Shown in pieces: positions 25,721 through 32,195 of a stretch of 64,000 nucleotides of DNA; the stretch's first letter is position 1; each line of letters starts with the position of its first letter. Position numbers and translations under genes: made by a program. Below the pieces are notes generated by a model. It had not been told where the DNA came from, did no database searches, and saw only the letters and a program-made list of their open reading frames with translations. The DNA comes from Dactylosporangium sp. AC04546 (GTDB lineage: Bacteria; Actinomycetota; Actinomycetes; Mycobacteriales; Micromonosporaceae). The stretch covers positions 62,001 to 126,000 of the forward strand of contig NZ_JAHYSG010000011.1 in assembly GCF_022095675.1 (NCBI RefSeq), given 5' to 3'.

Positions 25721-28680
25721 CCGGCCGCTTGGTCAGAGGTGAGCAGGGCCCGGGCCTCGCCCGGGCTCAGCCGTCTTCCCTCATCGATCAGCGAGGCCAG
25801 TCGAGCGGCACCCAGCGCCGCCGAGAGCCGCGCCGACACCTCGGCGATCGAGTCCTGCTCGGCCGGCGACGCCGGCGCGTCGAGCGAGTCCCGGGCCGCC
25901 GCCGCGGCGCCCAGCAGCCGGGCCGCGATCGCGGGATCCGGTGCCGCCGAGGCGACGCCCTCCAGCGCCCCGGCCGCGTCCCGCGGCCAGCCGTGCAGGA
26001 CGGCCAGGTCGAACGCCTCAAGGTGCAGCCGCAGCGCGGCCGCCGGGTCGCCGAGCTCGGCCCGCGCGAACCCGAGCTCGACCAGCACCATCGGCAGGTA
26101 GAGCGCGGGCCGCGGCTCCCGCCGCCCCGCGTCGGCGAGCCCGCCGAGGTGCTTCACGGCCAGGTCCAGCTTGCCCGAGCGCCGGCACGCGAAGCCGAGC
26201 GACAGTTCCGCGAACACGACCGCCGACGGTGCCCCGTGCTCGACGACCAGCGCGTACGCCCGCTCGGCCAGCGCGACCCCTTCCGAGTAGGCGCGGGTCT
26301 GCACCGCGATCCAGGCCAGCCAGGACAGCTTGCTCCCGACGTCGGGCCACAGCGCCAGCTCCTCGGCCCAGCGCAGCCCCTCCCGGTGCAGCGCCGCGGC
26401 CCGCTCGTGGTCGCCGCGCATCTCGGCCAGGCCGCCGAGCCAGTCGTTGGCCTGCAGCCGGCCCCACCGGTCGCCCAGTTCCGCGAACAGGGCGGCGCTT
26501 CGGGTCGCGGCCTCATGCAGTACCGCCAAATCCCCCGAGGCATGGGCATGCATGGCCCGCGAGGCGAGCACCGCCGCCTCGGTCCACGGTTCGTCCGGCG
26601 CCTCGGGCAGCAGCCCAGCATCGAAGGACGTATGTGCCAGGAACCACGTCGCCCGCGGGGAGGCATCGACCAACGCCTCATCCAGGGACACCACTGGGTC
26701 GCCCTGCAGCAGCGCGAAGCCGGCCCGCCACGGCGCGGCGGCGGCGACCTCGGCCGGCGAGCCGTCCGCGGCGAGCGCGCGGCGGGCCTCGGTGAACCGG
26801 CCGCGGAGAAACCAGTACCAGGTCAGGGCGTTGGCCAGGCGCAGGCCGCCGCCATGGGCGAGCGCCGCGCGCAGGTTGCCGGTCTCGGCGTCGAGCCGGG
26901 CGAGCCACTCCTGCTGCTCGGGCCCGCGCAACCGCGGATCGGCCTGCTCGGCGAGCTCGGTGTAGTACGCGGCGTGGCGGGCCCGCACCTCGTCGAGGAG
27001 CGCGAGCCGTGGCAGGCAGAACGCGGCCACCGTCTCCAGCAGCCGATAGCGGCCACCGCCGACCACGACCAGCGAGCGGTCGACCAGCCGCGCCAGCGCG
27101 TCCGGATCGGTGCCGCAGACCCGCTCGGCGGCCCCGGGCGTGCAGCCGTCGGCGAACACCGCGAGCCCCGCGAGCACCTGCTGGTCGCCCGGGTCGAGGA
27201 GGTCCCAGCTCCAGCCGATGACGGCGGTCATCGTTCGCTGCCGCGGCGGCACGTCCCGCTGCTGCGTCGCCAATGATTCAAGCCGGTCGATCACGCCCTG
27301 CACGCCGAACGCGCGGACGCGGGTCGCGGCCAGTTCGAGCGCGAGCGGAAGCCCGTCGAGTCGGCGGCACAGCTGCGCGACGGCGGGCGCGGTGCGCGCG
27401 TCGAGGCGGAACCCGCGCTGCTGCGCGGCGGCCCGCGCGGCGAACAGGCGGGCCGCGGGCGAGCGCCGCACGGCGTCGACGTCGTGGTCGTCCTCCGGCA
27501 GATGCAGCGGAGGTACCTCCCAGAGCACCTCCCCGGCGATGCCCAGCGGCTCGCGGCTCGTGGCCAGCACGCTGAGCGCCGGCAGGTCCCGCAGCAGCCG
27601 GCCGACCAGCGCCGCGGCCGGCTCGATGACGTGCTCGCAGTTGTCGAGCAGGAGCGTCTTCGACAGCCGCAGCGCCGCGACGAGCCGCTCGGTGGCGTCG
27701 CCCTCCTCGCGGATCGCCAGGGTGGTGAGGATGTGCTCGGCGAGGTGCTCGTCGCCGGCCGGCAGCGGCGCGAGCTCGACGAGGTGCACACCGTCCTGTG
27801 ATCGAGCAGCCTCGATCGCCAGTCGCGTCTTGCCGACGCCGCCGGGGCCGATGAGCGTCACGAGCCGCTGCCGCGGCAGCAGCGCGCGCAGCTCGGCGAG
27901 CGCCTCGGCCCGCCCGACCAGTTCGTCGAGCCGGGCCGGCAGCGCGTTGCGGACGATCGCGGCCCGCGGCGGGGGGCTCAGCCCGGCGTCTTGCCGCAGG
28001 ATGCGCTGGTGCAGCGCGACGAGCTCCGGCCCGGGGTCGAGCCCCAGCTCCTCGGCGAGCCGTTCGCGCAGGTCGGCGTAGCTGTCGAGAGCCTCCGCCG
28101 GGCGGCCGGCGGCGTAGAGGGCGCGCAGGTGCAGTGCGCGCAGCCCTTCCCGCAGCGGGTGCTGGGCGACCAGCTCGGCCAGGTCGGCGGCGACGAGGTC
28201 GTGCTCGCCGCACTCCAGCCGGACCTCGGCCAGCCGCTCCAGGGCCACCAGGCGCTGCTCCTTCAGCCGGGTCGCCTCGGCGCGGCAGAACTCCTCATCG
28301 GCGAAGTCGGCGTACGGCTCGCCGCGCCACAGCGGCAACGCCGCCTCCGCCGCCTCGGCCAGGAATCGGTCCGCGTCGATCACGGCTCGCAGCAGGTACC
28401 CCGGCGGCCGCGACTCGATCAGGTCGCGGGCGCCCGGCTCGGCGTCGTTGAGGGCCTTGCGCAGCTGCGACACCCGCACCTGCAGCGCGCCGGCCGCGTT
28501 GGCGGGCGGGTCGTCGCCCCACAGGTCGTCGATGAGCCGGTCGGCCGAGACCACCTGGTTGCGGTGCACGAGCAGGTCGGCGAGCAGCATCCGGACCTTC
28601 GTGCCGGGCACCACCACCGGCTCGCCGGCGTCGGTGGTGACGGCGAGCGGCCCGAGCACCCCGAACTGCACGGCGCCCAT
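25717..28680 (-). CDS. AfsR/SARP-type regulator with BTAD, NB-ARC-like ATPase and TPR region
   Basis: The ATG at 28680 starts VQFGVLGPLAVTTDAGEPV, the usual opening of a SARP DNA-binding winged helix (residues 1-90). A bacterial transcriptional activation domain follows (YLLRAVIDADRFL to about 245), then an ATPase with Walker A LIGPGGVGKTRLA and the loop LLLDNCEHV, then helical repeats to residue 987. The length is typical of AfsR-like regulators. It is divergent from an alpha/beta hydrolase gene with only 39 bp between the starts, so it may autoregulate and activate that gene. The frame stays open far upstream, but that extension runs through the hydrolase gene and is rejected. Confidence 0.9.
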   Translation of the reverse strand: MGAVQFGVLGPLAVTTDAGEPVVVPGTKVRMLLADLLVHRNQVVSADRLIDDLWGDDPPANAAGALQVRVSQLRKALNDAEPGARDLIESRPPGYLLRAVIDADRFLAEAAEAALPLWRGEPYADFADEEFCRAEATRLKEQRLVALERLAEVRLECGEHDLVAADLAELVAQHPLREGLRALHLRALYAAGRPAEALDSYADLRERLAEELGLDPGPELVALHQRILRQDAGLSPPPRAAIVRNALPARLDELVGRAEALAELRALLPRQRLVTLIGPGGVGKTRLAIEAARSQDGVHLVELAPLPAGDEHLAEHILTTLAIREEGDATERLVAALRLSKTLLLDNCEHVIEPAAALVGRLLRDLPALSVLATSREPLGIAGEVLWEVPPLHLPEDDHDVDAVRRSPAARLFAARAAAQQRGFRLDARTAPAVAQLCRRLDGLPLALELAATRVRAFGVQGVIDRLESLATQQRDVPPRQRTMTAVIGWSWDLLDPGDQQVLAGLAVFADGCTPGAAERVCGTDPDALARLVDRSLVVVGGGRYRLLETVAAFCLPRLALLDEVRARHAAYYTELAEQADPRLRGPEQQEWLARLDAETGNLRAALAHGGGLRLANALTWYWFLRGRFTEARRALAADGSPAEVAAAAPWRAGFALLQGDPVVSLDEALVDASPRATWFLAHTSFDAGLLPEAPDEPWTEAAVLASRAMHAHASGDLAVLHEAATRSAALFAELGDRWGRLQANDWLGGLAEMRGDHERAAALHREGLRWAEELALWPDVGSKLSWLAWIAVQTRAYSEGVALAERAYALVVEHGAPSAVVFAELSLGFACRRSGKLDLAVKHLGGLADAGRREPRPALYLPMVLVELGFARAELGDPAAALRLHLEAFDLAVLHGWPRDAAGALEGVASAAPDPAIAARLLGAAAAARDSLDAPASPAEQDSIAEVSARLSAALGAARLASLIDEGRRLSPGEARALLTSDQAAG

Positions 28681-28719
28681 CGTAAGCGGACCGAAAGCGC
28701 GGCGGCGCATCGTCGCTGC

Positions 28720-29499
28720 ATGGAGCCTTACTTCGAGTCGCACGGTAGCGGCGGCGCACGGCCGCTCGTGCTGATCCACGGCGCGCTGTCCGGCATCGGC
28801 ACCTCGTTCGGCCAGATCCTGCCGGCCCTCGCCCGCACCCGGCGGGTGATCGCGGTGGAACTGCAGGCGCACGGCCGCACGCCCGACATCGACCGGCCGT
28901 TCACCATCGAGCACTTCGCGGACGACGTGGTCGAGCTGCTGGACCGGCTCGGCCTTGACCGCGCCGACGTCTTCGGCTGGAGCATGGGCGCGTCGGTCGG
29001 GCTGCGGCTCGGCACCGACCACCCGTCCCGTGTCGGCCGGCTGGTGCTGGCATCGGTGAGCTTCGACCTCGGCGGCGTGTACCCCGGGCTGCTGGAGGGC
29101 ATCCAGGACCTCCAGCCGGAGCACCTGCACGGTTCGGAGTTCCACGAGGAGTACCTCCGCACGGCCCCCGATCCCGCCGGCTGGGCGAACCTCGTCACCA
29201 AGATGAAGGTGCTCGACGCGAATCTCCCGAGCTGGACGGCCGCGCAGATCCGCGCGCTGGAGGCCCCGACGATGCTCGTGCTCGGCGACGCCGACATCGT
29301 CACGCCCGAGCACGCGGTGGAGATGTTCCGGCTCCTCGGCGGCGGCGTGCCCGGCGACCTGACCGGCCTGCCGGCCTGCCGCCTGGCCATCCTGCCCGGC
29401 ACCACCCACACGACGATCCCGCACCGCGCCGAGGTACTCGCCCCGATGATCGAGGAGTTCTTGGAGGAGCCCGTACTGTGTGCGCAGGCAGGGTCGTAG
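28720..29499 (+). CDS. Alpha/beta hydrolase
   Basis: The 259-residue protein has the oxyanion segment LVLIHGALSG, the nucleophile elbow GWSMGAS (Ser near 91), an acid in LVLGDADIVT and a catalytic His in LPGTTHTTI. It lacks a signal peptide. The family includes esterases, lactonases and C-C hydrolases, so the substrate cannot be told. The last codon and TAG stop lie inside tRNA-like gene B (29488-29566): the RNA's acceptor stem encodes the tail AGS and its TAG provides the stop. This is a rare coding/RNA overlap. Confidence 0.87.
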   Translation: MEPYFESHGSGGARPLVLIHGALSGIGTSFGQILPALARTRRVIAVELQAHGRTPDIDRPFTIEHFADDVVELLDRLGLDRADVFGWSMGASVGLRLGTDHPSRVGRLVLASVSFDLGGVYPGLLEGIQDLQPEHLHGSEFHEEYLRTAPDPAGWANLVTKMKVLDANLPSWTAAQIRALEAPTMLVLGDADIVTPEHAVEMFRLLGGGVPGDLTGLPACRLAILPGTTHTTIPHRAEVLAPMIEEFLEEPVLCAQAGS

Positions 29500-29566
29500 C
29501 GCAGAGGTCGTCGCGCCCGGACTCATATTCCGGGAGGACGCCGGTTCGACTCCGGTCGGCCCTGCC
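29488..29566 (+). ncRNA. tRNA-like RNA gene B (9-bp acceptor-type stem, CAT in anticodon position)
   Basis: Acceptor-type stem GCAGGGTCG (29488-29496) pairs with CGGCCCTGC (29557-29565) over nine positions including one G-T. TA and a D arm follow, then an anticodon arm CCGGA-CTCATAT-TCCGG (five pairs, 7-base loop with T33 and CAT), then a T arm GCCGG-TTCGACT-CCGGT. No CCA is encoded. TACTGT at 29474-29479 lies eight bases before the 5' end. Despite the Met/Ile-type anticodon, the body is nearly identical to elements C and D, which carry other anticodons. It overlaps the end of the hydrolase gene. Confidence 0.78.
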
Positions 29567-29584
29567 CCCGTACTGTGTGTGATG

Positions 29585-29660
29585 GCAGGGCCGTAGCGCA
29601 GAGGTCGACGCGCCGGACTCCAATCCGGGGGACGCCGGTTCGATTCCGGCCGGCCCTGCC
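29585..29660 (+). ncRNA. tRNA-like RNA gene C (9-bp acceptor-type stem, CCA in anticodon position)
   Basis: GCAGGGCCG (29585-29593) pairs perfectly with CGGCCCTGC (29651-29659). The D arm is as in element B. The anticodon arm is CCGGA-CTCCAA-TCCGG with only six loop bases, as if one A had been lost from a Trp-like CTCCAAA loop. The T arm GCCGG-TTCGATT-CCGGC is canonical. TACTGT at 29571-29576 lies eight bases upstream, the same spacing as B. The gap between B and C is only 18 bp. The six-base loop would impair decoding, which argues against a normal role in translation. Confidence 0.76.
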
Positions 29661-29676
29661 CCCGTATCCTCGTCGG

Positions 29677-30539
29677 GTGGTGCCCGCCTGGATGGTCGAG
29701 CACGCGACGTCGCGCCGCCTGGCGGGAGACTGGCGCGGCGCGTGCACCGCGGCGTTCGTCAACGCGCAGATCGACCTCGCCGACATCGCCCGCCGCGATG
29801 GTGTCGAAATGGCGTCGGCGGTCGAGAACGAGCTGCGCCACCTGGTCCCCGACCTGCTGCGCTGGCACCTGCCACGGCGCCCGGACGGTTTGTTCCGGGC
29901 GGCCCTGTACTTCCCGCTGGCGATGTTCGGCGACCGGCAGGCCCTGATCGCCTCCGTTCGGTCGTGCCCGTCCACTGCGACCACGCCACCCACGAGGTGG
30001 TGATGCGCGACGGCACGCTCGCCCTGCCCCACTCCGCGACCGAGATCGACCGCGAGCGCATGCTCCGTGCCCTGGGCGGCCAGGTCCAGGGCTGCGTGGC
30101 GGCGTACGACGGCTGGCGCGACCCGACGGTCCGCATGCCGAGCCCGATGCGCACCCTGCGGGGGTCGGTGCTCGCCCTGGTCCACCACGGCGACGGCCCC
30201 GCGCTGGCCGCGGCCCTGGACCAGGGCCTCGACCCGCACCTGCGCGACGAACGCGGCCGCACCCTGCTGCATCTGCTCCCGTGGCTGACCGGCGCCGACC
30301 TGCTGTCGCGCCTGCTGGCGACGGGCCTGCCGGTCGACGTACGCGACCTGGAGGGCGAAACGCCCCTCCGCTCGGCCGTGGTGCACGGCACCCCGGACCT
30401 GGTCCGCGCCCTGCTCGCCGCGGGCGCCGACCCCAACGCCCGCTCCACCGGTCGCTGGCCCAGCATCGCGCGGTCGACGGCCCGCCCGGACCTGGCGTTC
30501 CTGCGGCATTCTCTAGAATTCGAACCGGCAGGGCCGTAG
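29677..30539 (+). pseudogene. Broken homologue of the ankyrin-type protein at 20029
   Basis: A TATCCT hexamer (29665-29670) six bases before GTG 29677 suggests a leaderless start. The first frame encodes RRLAGDWRGACTAAFVNAQI and ENELRHLVPDLLRWHLPRR, matching the helical domain of the 20029 product, and ends at 30003. The homologous remainder (ERMLRALGGQVQGC, RTLLHLLPWL, EGETPLRSAVVHGTPDL, LLAAGADPNAR) continues in the -1 frame from about 29950. A one-base shift therefore separates the halves. The long middle region of the full-length relative is absent. The stop TAG lies in tRNA-like D. Mutation, sequencing error or programmed shift are all possible, and no slippery site is evident. Confidence 0.75.
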
Positions 30540-30604
30540 CGCAGAGGTAGTCGCACCGTCTTTGCAGGACAGGGGACGCCGGTTCGACTCCGGCCGGCCC
30601 TGCC
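30528..30604 (+). ncRNA. tRNA-like RNA gene D (9-bp acceptor-type stem, TGC in anticodon position)
   Basis: GCAGGGCCG (30528-30536) pairs perfectly with CGGCCCTGC (30595-30603). The D arm is GCG/CGC. The anticodon-like arm CCGTC-TTTGCAG-GACAGG has one bulged A and a 7-base loop with T33 and TGC. The T arm GCCGG-TTCGACT-CCGGC is canonical. TAGAAT at 30514-30519 lies eight bases upstream. The 5' arm doubles as the last codons and stop of the broken ankyrin gene. The body is the same as B and C although the anticodon is Ala-type, and the G3-U70 pair that marks genuine tRNA-Ala is absent (A3-T70 here). Confidence 0.76.
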
Positions 30605-30631
30605 CCTTCTGCCGTCAGGCCGCTTCTTCTG

Positions 30632-31036
30632 TCAGGCCGCCAGGTACTGGTTGGCGCGGTCGAGGATCGTGCTCAGGACGCGTCCGGTCACGTCGAGGTC
30701 GGCCGGCGGCAGGTCGCCCCACAGCCGCTCGGTGATCGGCCCGATCGCGGCGCGAACCTCGGTCCACTGGGCCCGGCCGGCCTCGGTGACGGTCGCGGCG
30801 CCTTCGGCGTCGAGCCGCACCAGGCCGGCGTCCGCCAGCTCGGCGAGCCGCTGCCGGGCCGTATCCCCGTCGACCTTGAGCGCCCCGGCGATCTTGTCGG
30901 CATCGCCGCCCATGACGGTCAGGGTCAGCGCCACCCACTGCGGCTCGGTGATGTTCCGCCCGGCGAGCAGCCGATCGAGGATCGCGTTGAGGGCCTTCTC
31001 GGTCTGCCCGATGACGGCGGTGGTGAAGGTGGTCAT
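30632..31036 (-). CDS. Small winged-helix-like protein, probably MarR-regulated
   Basis: The 134-residue protein reads like a MarR-type fold: TEPQWVALTLTVM, DTARQRLAELADAGLVRLDA, ATVTEAGRAQWTEV and a final helix. The recognition region is diverged, so DNA binding is uncertain. AAGGGG precedes the ATG. It is transcribed divergently from a clear MarR gene, and the 83-bp gap holds two identical palindromes. That suggests it is the target of that regulator, as in MarR/YusO-type pairs. No effector function is evident. Confidence 0.68.
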   Translation of the reverse strand: MTTFTTAVIGQTEKALNAILDRLLAGRNITEPQWVALTLTVMGGDADKIAGALKVDGDTARQRLAELADAGLVRLDAEGAATVTEAGRAQWTEVRAAIGPITERLWGDLPPADLDVTGRVLSTILDRANQYLAA

Positions 31037-31056
31037 GGTGTCCCCCTTGTGACTAG

Positions 31057-31099
31057 CGTTAGTGACACTAACGAATCTAGGTCGTTAGTGCCACTAACG
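31057..31099. promoter_or_regulatory. Two 17-bp MarR-type operators
   Basis: CGTTAGTG-A-CACTAACG at 31057-31073 and CGTTAGTG-C-CACTAACG at 31083-31099 have perfect identical 8-bp arms. Their centres are 26 bp apart. They occupy the core of the divergent promoter region between 31036 and 31120. The second lies just before the likely -10 (TACGAT, about 31107) of the MarR gene, consistent with joint control of both directions. Confidence 0.85.
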
Positions 31100-31119
31100 C
31101 AACGGGTACGATCGAAGGC

Positions 31120-31557
31120 GTGAACGAGCACACACCGGTCGCCCGGCTCAGCAGGCGTCCGACGCGACTGCTGTCCCTGGCGGCGATGTACGCCGACCGC
31201 CGAGTGAACGAGCGCCTGGCCACCGCGGAGGCGCGCAAGTGGCACTACGCGCTGCTGGCGACACTGGAGCAGTTCGGCCCGGCCAGCCAGTCCGACCTGA
31301 GCCAGCGGACGGGCATCTACCGCAGCGACCTGGTCTCGGTCATCAACGAGCTGGCCGAGCGCGGCCAGGTCGAGCGCGCACCGAACCCGGCGGACCGCCG
31401 CCAGAACGTCATCACGCTCACCGAGGAGGGCCACCGCCAGCTGCTGACCCTGGACGCCCTACTGGCCATGGCGGAGCAGGACGTGTTCGCCGCACTGACC
31501 CCGGCCGAACGCGACCAGCTGATCGCCCTGCTCACCAAGCTCGTGCAACACCCCTGA
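31120..31557 (+). CDS. MarR family transcriptional regulator
   Basis: The 145-residue protein has a full MarR core: WHYALLATLEQFGPASQSDL, YRSDLVSVINELAERGQV, ERAPNPADRRQNVITLTEEG with the DRR wing, and a C-terminal dimerisation helix. The GTG at 31120 lies close behind TACGAT and has no Shine-Dalgarno, so it is likely leaderless. It probably binds the paired CGTTAGTG palindromes upstream, controlling itself and the divergent small gene. The ligand is unknown. Confidence 0.92.
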   Translation: MNEHTPVARLSRRPTRLLSLAAMYADRRVNERLATAEARKWHYALLATLEQFGPASQSDLSQRTGIYRSDLVSVINELAERGQVERAPNPADRRQNVITLTEEGHRQLLTLDALLAMAEQDVFAALTPAERDQLIALLTKLVQHP

Positions 31558-31568
31558 CCCGGCCACCT

Positions 31569-31741
31569 GAGCATCACTCGAACGGCAGCAGGTTCCTGCA
31601 CCGACCGCCCGAGCACCGCTGAAACGCCAGCAGGTTCCTGCAACCGACCGCCCGAGCATCGCCGGAACGGCAGCAGCTCGTCCTGGCTCGGCGTCCCGAG
31701 CATCACCCGGACGGCAGCAGCTTGCGGAAGTACCTGGCCGA
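31569..31741. repeat. Degenerate 42-44 bp tandem repeat, about four copies
   Basis: Units begin GAGCATC/GAGCACC at 31569, 31611, 31654 and 31698 and share an ACGGCAGCAG core. The fourth copy is the 3' end of the acetyltransferase coding sequence, including its stop at 31703. The other three lie just downstream of the gene. The array therefore looks like tandem duplication of the gene's tail after the stop. Units 1 and 2 add a GGTTCCTGCA segment. Confidence 0.7.
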
Positions 31742-32131
31742 CTCCTCGTAGCCCAGCGCGGCGTAGAACCCGGCCGCCCGCCGCGTAGCGAGCGCGACGA
31801 GCGCGCACCCACGCCGCGCGGCCCACCGCTCGAACTCGCCCATCAGCAACCGCCCGACCCCGCCGGCCCGCCGGGAGGGCTGCACGAGCACCTCCTCGAC
31901 CCAGCCGACCGGCCCGTTGGCGTAGAAGGTCAGATGCCGGAATCCCAGCAGGTAACCGACCGCTTCCCCACCGTCGACGGCCAGCAACAGGCAGGCACCG
32001 TCGTCACCGAGCAACGCCGCGTAACTCTCGCGGAACCGCTCCGGCGCGAACGAGAACGACTGCGCCAACTGCTCCGCCAGCTCCGCCACGGCGGCCGCGT
32101 CACCAGCCAAACACTCCCGCACCTCAACCAC
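31703..32131 (-). CDS. GNAT family N-acetyltransferase
   Basis: The GTG at 32131 is chosen because VEVRECLAGDAAAVAELAEQ is the usual GNAT opening. The frame stays open further upstream but is unlike protein. The 142-residue product has GWVEEVLVQPSRRAGGVGRLL (acetyl-CoA loop) and AAGFYAALGYEES (C-terminal GNAT motif). The substrate is unknown. Its 3' end has been copied into the tandem repeat at 31569-31741. It lies 64 bp upstream of the MMPL gene's stop on the same strand, so co-transcription is not indicated. Confidence 0.85.
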   Translation of the reverse strand: MVEVRECLAGDAAAVAELAEQLAQSFSFAPERFRESYAALLGDDGACLLLAVDGGEAVGYLLGFRHLTFYANGPVGWVEEVLVQPSRRAGGVGRLLMGEFERWAARRGCALVALATRRAAGFYAALGYEESARYFRKLLPSG

Positions 32132-32195
32132 CGCCCGATAATCCGCGACACTCGGGGAAGTCCGCAACGCCCCACAGCCGAGCGATGGTCCGCGC

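Noticed and set aside
29488..29660. Elements B and C as ordinary tRNA-Met and tRNA-Trp
   Set aside because: The two share almost the same acceptor, D and T sequences despite different anticodons, have 9-bp terminal stems, and C has a six-base anticodon loop. Real Met and Trp tRNAs would differ in their bodies.
28681..29868. Long upstream extension of the SARP reading frame on the minus strand
   Set aside because: It runs antisense through the complete alpha/beta hydrolase gene and two tRNA-like elements. A standard SARP N-terminus begins at 28680.
31569..31741. CRISPR array
   Set aside because: Units are degenerate, have no unique spacers, and are copies of the end of a gene; no cas gene is present.
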